A stretch of DNA of 20,258 bases, taken from assembly GCA_015259235.1 (NCBI GenBank), contig JABZGM010000013.1:1-20258 (forward strand). The letters run 5' to 3'. A model generated the notes under the pieces. The model did no database searches and was not told the origin of the DNA. It saw only the letters and a program-made list of their open reading frames with translations. This document shows, piece by piece, positions 1-7,592 of this stretch. The position numbers were made by a program, and so were the translations under genes. The DNA is from Alloprevotella sp. (GTDB lineage: Bacteria; Bacteroidota; Bacteroidia; Bacteroidales; Bacteroidaceae). Every line of letters begins with the position of its first letter. The first letter of the stretch is position 1.

Positions 1-88
1 CCCACAAAGGGGGAAGTGTGAAGGTTGTGAAAGCAAAAAATGCGATTTCGCTGTAATGCGGGCGCGTGTGACGCGCGCGTGAGAAAAC

Positions 89-151
89 GTTAGAGATTAG
101 ATGTTAGACATTAGACGTTAGAGGTTAGAGATTAGATGTTAGACATTAGAC
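89..151. repeat. Tandem heptamer array (RTTAGAN x9)
   Basis: Nine consecutive 7-bp units of form RTTAGAN run without interruption. Units 1-4 (89-116) recur exactly as units 6-9 (124-151), so the array also reads as a 28-bp direct repeat with a 35-bp period. No spacers separate the units. The same heptamer family appears at 17615-17663. Function is unknown; such arrays are prone to slippage, so copy number may vary between strains. Confidence 0.9.
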
Positions 152-379
152 TTTGGAAATTAGTTGGGCAGTTAGAGAGTGGCTATAAGGTGAAAGAGGA
201 ACTTACTAGTCGTGGACGGGTAGTAGTTTTTTGGTAATACTGCTTAACTGTAATCTTTACTTTGCAGAACAGTGAGTGTCTAAAGAGAAAACTGCACTTT
301 TTTGCCGATTTTTCTCACTTTGGGTGTTTTGCTTCCCAGGTATATATAGGGGACTGGAAGTTGAGGGGATAAAAAATAG

Positions 380-500
380 GGTGTTTGATAAAGGGCAAAC
401 TGCTGTGTTATTCTCGACATTCAGCTTTGGTCACGTACTTCAGTACGCTCCCTTCAGCCTCCATCTCAATGCATTGCATTTTATCCCTTTATCAAACACC
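380..500. repeat. 121-bp element with 16-bp perfect inverted termini
   Basis: GGTGTTTGATAAAGGG at 380-395 is exactly inverted as CCCTTTATCAAACACC at 485-500. The interior contains a small hairpin CGTAC-TTCA-GTACG near 435-448. It abuts the terminator hairpin at 505-539. No transposase or flanking target duplication is evident. It may be a non-autonomous repeat or a structured RNA tail of the upstream transcript. Confidence 0.65.
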
Positions 501-539
501 AAAAGGAGATGCTGCAAAAACGAGTTTTGCAACATCTCC
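501..539 (-). terminator. Terminator of the large secreted protein gene
   Basis: On the minus strand a 15-bp stem (arms 525-539 and 505-519, one G-U wobble) with a 5-nt loop is followed by TTTT (501-504). It lies 30 bp past the stop codon of the 570-4262 gene. The U-tract is short, so termination may be partial. Confidence 0.75.
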
Positions 540-569
540 AAACTAATTAGAAAGTATGAAACGATCGTG

Positions 570-3500
570 TTACTTCACGATAACCTTATGTCCGTTGATC
601 ACGTAGATACCAGCAGGGAGGCTGTTCACGTCGTCGACACGCACACCAGAGAGGGTGAAGGTACCCTTCGTCTTGCTAGCAGGAGCGAGCACTCCAGTCT
701 TGATGAGGGTAATCATTTGGTTGGCTGGGATCACGAGGTCACCCTTTTCGGTAGTTTCGGGGAGCTTGCCGAAGTAACCTGCGTTAGGAGCAGCCTTGTC
801 ACCCTTTTCAGAGAGCACCACCTTGCTACGGTCGGGACTAAACAGACCATTTTCTAAGGGGAGTGAAACGAAGTCAAATGTACCATAGAGACCATTCACC
901 GCATCAGTGGGCTTGTTGGTAGGCTTGAGGTCGTTGAGTGTTTTAGCAACCGTGTAGAGGAGGGCAGTACCCTTGTTGTCTGCACTAGGCTTAAACACAT
1001 AGCCTTGACCAGCTTTGAGCTTCTTGTCGGCTACAGCCTTGAGGACAATGTCCTTGGTATCTGGCTTCTGACCGATAACGGTGTAGAAGTTACCATTGGC
1101 GTCTTTTTCGTTGAACTCAGCATCGATGGGGAGAGTCACGAATTGGAAGCCTTCCTTAGCAGCAAGCTGATAGATGAAGCCATCGTCGAGCACATCCTTG
1201 ATTTGTTTTTCTTCTACAGGTTGGAAGGAGAACGCTGAGTTGTCATTTTCCTTCGCAGTAGTCCAGGTTACGATGGTCTTAGAAGATGGATCTGCGTTGA
1301 CGTAAGGATAGTTGGCTTCAGTGGCGTCCTTAGATACGAAGCGGAAAGCACCAGGGAAATTGATGAACTCAACCTTGAAGACATAAGGAGTCTCGGAGAG
1401 CATCATAGCGCGTTGTTGCTTCTTATCGTCGCGAGAGAGGTAGAGACCGTTGAAGACATTGCGGAAGGTGTATCCACCGTCCACCTTTTCTACCTGCCAG
1501 AAATATTCGAGGTGTTGCTTGCGGTCGGGAGTATCTTCAAACTCACCAGCAACAGTGGCAGAAGGTTGGCGACCTGCTACGCACACTTGGTCATTAGAGG
1601 TGGTAGAAGAGTTGCGCACGGACAGCACGTTGTGATAGACCTTCTTGTTGCCAGATTCGCTCTGGATGATGTAGATGCCATTACCTGGTACGCGGAGTTT
1701 GCTTTCGAAGGTGGTGAGTGCAGCGTTGAGTTGAGCCACGATGTTGTTGATCTGCTCTAAAGTAGGAGCCTTCACGTCGGTGATGGCCTTGAACTCTGCG
1801 AGCGCTTTGTCATGAGCAGTCTTGAGCGCTTCTTTCGCACCAGTCTGGTAGTATCCCAGTCCTTCTTCTTCTTGTGCCTTTTCGAGACGGCCTTTGATAA
1901 CGTTAGACACTTCGGTGACACGAGTAGCGTCGGGATAGTTGGCACGGAACTTTTCGTAAGCTGCCTTGAACTTTTCGATGGTAGCTTCAGAAGCAGCTTT
2001 CTTATCGAGTTCAGCTTCAGCAGTCTTAATGACATCTTGGAGCGCTTGCATCACGTCGGCTGGAATACCAGCGTTGGGTGAGTTGAATTTGTCATATTCT
2101 CCCTTGTAGACACGAAGTTCGTTGGCATAAACAAAGCCACTTTGGCTGTTGTTCATTCGGTCTACAATCTCGAGACGGAGATACTTGTATTCTTCGTTGA
2201 AAGCTAGAGTGGCAAAACCAACCTTGCGGCCGTTTTCAGTACCCTCTGCTGTGAGCATCTTCGTAGAGAAATCAAACTTTCCAGTTGTGAGAGGTACCCA
2301 ACCATCCTTTTTCCAAGCGTCGTAGTCGTATTGACCTTCGATGGGAGCGCCTGCTTCATCCTTCTTTTGCGCCTTGCCCTTGGCTAGTGCACTTTCGTCC
2401 TTGGCACCCCAGAGAACAACGCTCTTGGGAGCACCAGAATTGGCATTGCCTACTAGACGTTCACCCCATTTCACAATGATGCTGTTGACGGGATTGTCCA
2501 ACTTGAGGTTGAAGAAGTGGTGTGCGTCCCAAGCGTGTTCGCCACCATGCCATGTGGTGTGGAAATAGGTGGTAAGGTTTTTGTCGAACAATACGTTGAT
2601 GTCCTTACCTTCATCGGGGTCTGCCATGGGGCAGGAAATCTGGTCTTTAGAGGTTACAATACCATCTAGTTCGTTGAAGTCACCCTTGAGAGCTGCTTCA
2701 GACTTCTTGCCATCAGCACCAAGTGGGTAATACACATTACCCTTCTTGATAGCATCTTTAGCTTTCTCCACAAGGCCGGTGAGCTCTACGTTGCGCTTAG
2801 GCTGAGCGATGAGTGCTTTGAGTTGTTCCGCTTCTTCCTTACTGATGGTGCGAGTGTGCCAAGAAGAGGCTTTAGCAGTAGCTTCCCACACCACGGTGCT
2901 AAATTCATACACTTGAGCGTGAATACCACCATTGCCAATCAGTTTGTCGGAAGTGAAGGTGAGATAACCAGGTTCGTCTGCATTAGCCCCGATAGAGAAT
3001 GCAGCTTCTGGAGTATCGGTCATCTTGATGGGAACGTAGTTCTTGGGTTGAGGACCGATGTAGCGACCAGTCTCGAGGTTGCGGAAGTAGAACTTACCTT
3101 CTTCGCCGGTAGCAATCACTTCCCACACGAACTTCGCCAAGTTATAGCTAATGGGATCATTTTGGTGATATTCCACCTCATCCTTCTCCTTACCAGACCA
3201 ACTCAGACCATCAGCACCAAACTTAACGGCACCTTGGTCGTAGAGTGCAGTGCCATCATATCCCGCTTCGTTCTCACCACGCCAGTTAGTAATGATGTAG
3301 TAACCTGGGATGAGGGGGTTAATCGCCGTTACGAAAGCATTGTAAGTGGGCTTGAGTTCATCGATAATCTTGTAGATTTCTTCGTTAGACAATTTGGCAG
3401 TACCTTCGGTCACTCCCTTTGCCTTGTTCCACAAATCTACCAAAGTCTGGTACTTCTTTGCATCGTACTCACCAGAACCGCTACCGATGCGATAGTTCTT

Positions 3501-4262
3501 GAGTGCTTCTTCGAGTGTTTTGCCCTCGGGGACTATTTCGCGCATAGCAGCTTCAAGTGCTTCACTAGCCTCCAGTTTAATAGCAGGACGAAGAATCCAT
3601 GCGTTTTGGTTGTAGTCTGTGCCAATAGAAACATTGTTACCGCTCAACAAGAATTGGTATTGTGAGTACTTGTCCTTGGGGTCAATGGGATATGCAGAAG
3701 CAATGATCAATTCGCCAGGAGCAGCAGCGTCAGAAATGTAGGTGGACTGCTGAAGATTGAGCTCTTCGTTGTCTGCTTTTGCGCGCCAGATGTAAGCATT
3801 GATACCCTTATGCTTCACGGGGTCTTTGCCTTCTTCTTGGTAGTCGTAGGCTTCTTCTGGATTCTTTACGTCCACTTCCACTACTACCACTTTCCAAGCA
3901 CGTTCCACTTGTTTGGTGTAGAAAGATGAAGAACCTGGAAGAGCTACGTATTCTCCGGTTTGAGATTTGATGTAGTAAACTTCAAGGTCTTTTACTTTTT
4001 CGTTTGCCTTCTCGAAGGTGAAAACACCCTTGTCGTTGAAGCCAGTTGTGCTGGTGATGAATTTATCACCGAACAGATAGGCTGCACTTCCAGCTTTGGC
4101 AGAAGCTGCGCTTTGGAATACATATTGTTTGCCGGCTTCGATGTTATCTGCTGTTACAGGATTTTCGCCGACACTTACAGACCAGTAGTCTGCTGCTGCG
4201 TTGATGGAACCCACTGAAGTGAGCACGCATGCAGCCATCATTGTTTGGTAGACGTGTTTCAT
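570..4262 (-). CDS. Large secreted modular protein (discoidin-like and trefoil-like modules)
   Basis: 1230 residues starting at ATG 4262. Residues 1-23 form a signal peptide ending around NAAA, so the product is exported. Similar modules recur at about 41-220, 315-460 and 858-1015. Each contains 'GxYxI' followed by a 'W/F..V....GxYxFRNxxxGxYI' core, resembling ricin-type/beta-trefoil carbohydrate-binding repeats. Residues about 545-720 look like an F5/8 type C (discoidin) domain (W.G..., ending 'YLRLEIVDRMN...YANELRVYKG'). Residues 735-855 are helical and FIVAR-like. The C-terminus 'SLPAGIYVINGHKVIVK' is the short tail common on exported Prevotella/Bacteroidales proteins and may be a sorting signal. 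No catalytic residues are recognisable. I infer surface glycan or matrix binding. The gene stands alone between its own promoter and terminator. Confidence 0.8.
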   Translation of the reverse strand: MKHVYQTMMAACVLTSVGSINAAADYWSVSVGENPVTADNIEAGKQYVFQSAASAKAGSAAYLFGDKFITSTTGFNDKGVFTFEKANEKVKDLEVYYIKSQTGEYVALPGSSSFYTKQVERAWKVVVVEVDVKNPEEAYDYQEEGKDPVKHKGINAYIWRAKADNEELNLQQSTYISDAAAPGELIIASAYPIDPKDKYSQYQFLLSGNNVSIGTDYNQNAWILRPAIKLEASEALEAAMREIVPEGKTLEEALKNYRIGSGSGEYDAKKYQTLVDLWNKAKGVTEGTAKLSNEEIYKIIDELKPTYNAFVTAINPLIPGYYIITNWRGENEAGYDGTALYDQGAVKFGADGLSWSGKEKDEVEYHQNDPISYNLAKFVWEVIATGEEGKFYFRNLETGRYIGPQPKNYVPIKMTDTPEAAFSIGANADEPGYLTFTSDKLIGNGGIHAQVYEFSTVVWEATAKASSWHTRTISKEEAEQLKALIAQPKRNVELTGLVEKAKDAIKKGNVYYPLGADGKKSEAALKGDFNELDGIVTSKDQISCPMADPDEGKDINVLFDKNLTTYFHTTWHGGEHAWDAHHFFNLKLDNPVNSIIVKWGERLVGNANSGAPKSVVLWGAKDESALAKGKAQKKDEAGAPIEGQYDYDAWKKDGWVPLTTGKFDFSTKMLTAEGTENGRKVGFATLAFNEEYKYLRLEIVDRMNNSQSGFVYANELRVYKGEYDKFNSPNAGIPADVMQALQDVIKTAEAELDKKAASEATIEKFKAAYEKFRANYPDATRVTEVSNVIKGRLEKAQEEEGLGYYQTGAKEALKTAHDKALAEFKAITDVKAPTLEQINNIVAQLNAALTTFESKLRVPGNGIYIIQSESGNKKVYHNVLSVRNSSTTSNDQVCVAGRQPSATVAGEFEDTPDRKQHLEYFWQVEKVDGGYTFRNVFNGLYLSRDDKKQQRAMMLSETPYVFKVEFINFPGAFRFVSKDATEANYPYVNADPSSKTIVTWTTAKENDNSAFSFQPVEEKQIKDVLDDGFIYQLAAKEGFQFVTLPIDAEFNEKDANGNFYTVIGQKPDTKDIVLKAVADKKLKAGQGYVFKPSADNKGTALLYTVAKTLNDLKPTNKPTDAVNGLYGTFDFVSLPLENGLFSPDRSKVVLSEKGDKAAPNAGYFGKLPETTEKGDLVIPANQMITLIKTGVLAPASKTKGTFTLSGVRVDDVNSLPAGIYVINGHKVIVK

Positions 4263-4336
4263 GATAGAGTATTTGAATAATTATTTGCTGAATTCTTCTT
4301 TGATATGCAGAATTTTTACGTCGTGTATAACGAGCA

Positions 4337-4366
4337 CAAAGATACAAATGTTTTTGTTACTACAAA
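4337..4366 (-). promoter_or_regulatory. Bacteroidetes-type promoter of the secreted protein gene
   Basis: On the minus strand, TATCTTTG (4337-4344) matches the TAnnTTTG -7 element, and TTTG (4363-4366) lies 18 nt upstream as the -33 element. Spacing is one shorter than the usual 19-21. The predicted transcript start is near 4330, giving a leader of about 70 nt. Confidence 0.6.
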
Positions 4367-4448
4367 AAGAAATTCAAGAATTTCTGTCTGTTTTGCAATG
4401 TTTATATTTCAAATTTGTATGCATTTTTATGTAGTGCGACTAAACAAA

Positions 4449-4487
4449 GGGAAAAGAAAAGTCCACCTCTTTGTGAGAAGTGGACTT
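4449..4487 (-). terminator. Rho-independent terminator after the M16 peptidase
   Basis: On the minus strand an 11-bp stem (AAGTCCACTTC with GAGGTGGACTT, one G-U) has a 7-nt loop (4470-4476) and is followed by a T-rich run TTTCTTTTCCC. It sits about 50 bp past the peptidase stop codon. Confidence 0.85.
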
Positions 4488-4536
4488 AAATATTAAGTGT
4501 TGGCTTGCAATATGTATAAGTTTACAAGCTGCTGGA

Positions 4537-7368
4537 TTATTTCTTAGTCACCACACCTTTAGGGAGCATGATGATCGTAGCGCGGTTGCGATCGCGAAGG
4601 ATTACATTATTGACGAAGGCTTTGATGTCGGCAGAAGTAACGGCATCTAGCGTTTCGAGATAAGTCTTTTGACCATCTTTGCCCCAGTTGTTTTTAGCAA
4701 CCATCAAACCTTGCCAGTAACCATTGCGGCGTTGAGCTTCTTCATATTCTTTGTGCTCAAACTTCTTCACTTCGTTCAATTCCTCATCGGTCACACCATC
4801 TTTGGCAATCTCGTTGAGACCTTGATCCATGAGCAGAAGCACAGAGTCTACCTTTTCAGGAGTGAAGGGCGCAAAGATTTGAAGAGAATAGAGGTCTTTC
4901 ACCCCATAGCTAAGACTAGCATCTGCGCCCACGTTGTAAGCCATACCGCCATCTTCGCGGATAGACTTGAGATAACGCTTGGTCAAGATAGCCCCAAACA
5001 CACTAGCAACTTGCGCTTCCTTCAAACTATAAGGTTCTTGACCCTGCCAGATTTGGAGGAGCATCGCTTGAGGAGTTTCCATCTGACGTTCGAAGCGGTT
5101 TTCAACAACACCCTTGCGCGCATCAAGGTTGAGCTTCGTGTAAGTCTCACGTTTTTGCACTGCAGGGAGCGTAGCGATGTATTGTTCAGTGAAGGCGCGG
5201 AGAGAATCTTCGTTGATGGCTCCTGTGAAGTAGAAGTCGAAGTCGCCACCCTTGTTGAAGCGTTGTGCATAGAGTTGTTTGATCGTCTCGTAGTTGGCTT
5301 GTTTCAAATCAGCAAGTGTGAGTTGTGCCTTGCGAGGATTGTTGCCATAGAGCGTTGTGCGGACAGAGTCGCCAAACGCCTTTTGAGGATTCTTATCTGC
5401 ATTTTCCAAACCAGTGCGGATAGCATTGATCACCGTGCGATAAGCGTCTGCATCATTCATCGGACGTTGGAAACGGAGATAAATCAATTCGAAGAGCGTG
5501 CGCAAGTCTTTGGGAGTTGAACTACCAGAGAGAGATTCGCTATAGTAGCTCAAACCGCTAGACAAAGCGACTTGTTTGCCAGTGAGTTTCTTCTCGAGTT
5601 CGGTAGAAGTAAATCCGCCCCAACCCACGCTTTCCATCACGGGTTCAATCAAGCGCGCATTAGCGAGATCTTTTTCCGCAAATTTGCTCGTACCACCAAA
5701 ACTGCTAGCTTGGAAGAGTACTTGTGCATCGTTGAAATCGGTCTTTTTGAAGAACACGCGAGCACCGTTGCTGAGGGTCCATTGCGTATAGCCAAAGTCA
5801 GTAGCAGAAGTTTTTACAATCTTACCTTTCTTGGGAAGTTTTGCAATGAGTGGACCTGCTTTCACGTTGTCCACATAAGCCTCTACCTTAGCGTTGACAC
5901 CAGCTGCCACAGCCGCCTTCATTTCGTCCACGGTAGCCACTTTCACGTTCTCATTGTCGGGATACATACCCAAGAACACGAAATTCTTTTCGTTGTCGGC
6001 AGTCAATTCCTTGATCATACCGTTCACCGCTTCAGCATCAATCATAGAAGAAAGCATCTTGTAGACGTTATATTCGTCTTCAACGCTGGGGATAGCCTTT
6101 TTCTCCAAGAAGTTGCGCACATATTGCGTGGTATAGAAGTTGTGCTTTTGCTTCGTGCGGTTGTTGTAAATCGCTTCGATGTTACTGAGTACATTTTCAG
6201 AAGCACGTTTCACCTCAGATTTGCTCAAACCAAATTTAGCTGCGCGTTGGATTTCCGCCATCACAGCAGTTACAGCAGCTGCGTCTTTTCCGGGTTTAGG
6301 AGTGATGTTTACAGAGAAGCAGTCAGCCGTTTTAGAGAGCAGATAGTTCTCATAGCTCACAGCAGCATTGAGGAAAGGACAGTCTTCCTTTTGTGCCATT
6401 TCGCTCAGTCGAGCGTTGATGCCTTGCGTAGCGAGCGACAAAAGGTAGTTTTGCATGATTTCAGCAATGGTGCCGCGCATCTGTTCGGGCATAGGCTCAG
6501 TTTTGTACATGAACGACAAAGCCGTCATGGTCAATTCCTTGTCCTTGTCGATGACATAAATCGCTTTGTCATTTTCAGGCACAGGATAAGTTTCATATTT
6601 CGCAGCGTTTTCGGGCATCACCACGGCACCGAGAATGCTCTTCACCTTGGCTTCTACCTCGTCCACATTGATGTCGCCCACAATCACTACGCCTTGCAGA
6701 TCGGGACGATACCACTTTTTGTAGTAAGCGCGGAGGAAATCAGGTTCAAAGTTGTCGATGATTTCCATCAAACCAATGGGCATGCGATAGCCATATTTGC
6801 TGCCGGGATAGAGTTCTGGCAAACGGCGTTCGAGAATGCGCATCACAGCACTAGAGCGCATGCGCCATTCTTCGTGAATCACGCCACGTTCCTTTTGAAT
6901 TTCTTCCTTTTCGAGCAACAAACCGCCCGACCAGTCTGCGAGGATGAGGAGACAAGAATCAACGTTGCTTCCCTTCACAGGAACATTGTCGATGTTATAG
7001 ACTGTTTCGTCAGTAGAGGTGTAAGCATTGAGGTTTTCTCCAAACTTCACACCAATACTTTCGCAGTATTTGATGAGCTGTCCGTCTTTGGCAAAGTGCT
7101 TCGAACCATTGAAAGCCATGTGTTCGAGGAAGTGTGCCAAACCGCGTTGGTTGTCGTCTTCTTGCACCGAACCCACCTTTTGGGCAATGTAGAAGTTTAC
7201 TTGTCCTTTGGGCTCTTCATTGTGACGAATGTAGTAGGTCAATCCGTTGGGGAGTTTGCCGATGCGCACCTCTTTGTCCACGGGGAGAGGAGGATAAGCA
7301 TCCTGCGCCACTACGGGAGTGACCACTAGAGCCACAAGACTCAGGAGGAATAGCTTGATTTTTTTCAT
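4537..7368 (-). CDS. M16 family zinc metallopeptidase (pitrilysin/PqqL-like), exported
   Basis: 943 residues starting at ATG 7368. Residues 1-21 form a signal peptide (KK, hydrophobic core, ending PVVAQ), so the enzyme is exported, probably to the periplasm. The inverted zinc motif HFLEH lies at 79-83. The third ligand is probably E160 in 'IQKERGVIHEEW', 77 residues after the second His, as in pitrilysin. The length fits two M16 modules: an active N-terminal half and an inactive C-terminal half (about 530-940, 'FGGTSKFAEKDLANARLIE...'). M16 enzymes degrade peptides and small proteins inside a closed chamber. The gene is monocistronic, with its own promoter and terminator. Family assignment is firm; the substrate is unknown. 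Confidence 0.93.
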   Translation of the reverse strand: MKKIKLFLLSLVALVVTPVVAQDAYPPLPVDKEVRIGKLPNGLTYYIRHNEEPKGQVNFYIAQKVGSVQEDDNQRGLAHFLEHMAFNGSKHFAKDGQLIKYCESIGVKFGENLNAYTSTDETVYNIDNVPVKGSNVDSCLLILADWSGGLLLEKEEIQKERGVIHEEWRMRSSAVMRILERRLPELYPGSKYGYRMPIGLMEIIDNFEPDFLRAYYKKWYRPDLQGVVIVGDINVDEVEAKVKSILGAVVMPENAAKYETYPVPENDKAIYVIDKDKELTMTALSFMYKTEPMPEQMRGTIAEIMQNYLLSLATQGINARLSEMAQKEDCPFLNAAVSYENYLLSKTADCFSVNITPKPGKDAAAVTAVMAEIQRAAKFGLSKSEVKRASENVLSNIEAIYNNRTKQKHNFYTTQYVRNFLEKKAIPSVEDEYNVYKMLSSMIDAEAVNGMIKELTADNEKNFVFLGMYPDNENVKVATVDEMKAAVAAGVNAKVEAYVDNVKAGPLIAKLPKKGKIVKTSATDFGYTQWTLSNGARVFFKKTDFNDAQVLFQASSFGGTSKFAEKDLANARLIEPVMESVGWGGFTSTELEKKLTGKQVALSSGLSYYSESLSGSSTPKDLRTLFELIYLRFQRPMNDADAYRTVINAIRTGLENADKNPQKAFGDSVRTTLYGNNPRKAQLTLADLKQANYETIKQLYAQRFNKGGDFDFYFTGAINEDSLRAFTEQYIATLPAVQKRETYTKLNLDARKGVVENRFERQMETPQAMLLQIWQGQEPYSLKEAQVASVFGAILTKRYLKSIREDGGMAYNVGADASLSYGVKDLYSLQIFAPFTPEKVDSVLLLMDQGLNEIAKDGVTDEELNEVKKFEHKEYEEAQRRNGYWQGLMVAKNNWGKDGQKTYLETLDAVTSADIKAFVNNVILRDRNRATIIMLPKGVVTKK

Positions 7369-7423
7369 ATATACATCAGATTATAGAATGAATGCATTTG
7401 AATGAGATTGAGAGAACTAGAAG

Positions 7424-7454
7424 CAAAGGTAAGCATTTATCGCTAGCTTACAAA
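7424..7454 (-). promoter_or_regulatory. Promoter of the M16 peptidase gene
   Basis: On the minus strand, TACCTTTG (7424-7431) is a perfect TAnnTTTG -7 element and TTTG (7451-7454) lies 19 nt upstream. Transcription would start near 7417, leaving a leader of about 50 nt. Confidence 0.8.
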
Positions 7455-7522
7455 GGTTTCTTGTTGACAAATGTAAGATTTTCTAGAAGAAGTTTGTGAA
7501 AATGATTGTCTGCTAAATGGCA

Positions 7523-7555
7523 GAGAAGCCTTCCCAAGAAAAGGGAAGGCTTCTT
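7523..7555 (-). terminator. Terminator-like hairpin after the acyl-CoA synthetase
   Basis: A perfect 12-bp stem (arms 7524-7535 and 7543-7554, GAAGCCTTCCC type) with a 7-nt loop begins about 40 bp past the stop codon. There is no clear U-tract on the minus strand (TCTGCC follows), so it may stabilise the 3' end rather than terminate alone. Confidence 0.65.
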
Positions 7556-7592
7556 GACCTTTCAATTAGTTGAATCATCGAGAAGATGCCCC

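Larger units (their letters stand above)
1..569. other. Gene-free stretch with repeats
   Basis: I find no convincing gene here. The stretch holds the heptamer array (89-151), an inverted-repeat element (380-500) and the terminator of the following minus-strand gene (501-539). A possible reading frame from a GTG at 276 runs through the terminator hairpin and then antisense into the 570-4262 gene, so it is not credible. No tRNA or rRNA is seen. Confidence 0.7.

Noticed and set aside
89..151. Heptamer array as a CRISPR
   Set aside because: There are no spacers between units and no cas genes; units are only 7 bp.
276..857. 193-codon open frame at the left end
   Set aside because: It begins at a GTG, crosses the inverted-repeat element and a terminator hairpin, and then runs antisense inside the large secreted protein gene.
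5572..7329. 585-codon open frame on the plus strand opposite the M16 peptidase
   Set aside because: It is fully antisense to a gene with clear catalytic motifs, promoter and terminator; its His/Arg/Phe-rich translation resembles no family. Similar long antisense frames at 2823-3665, 4669-5520, 7506-8249 and 14188-14973 are rejected for the same reason.
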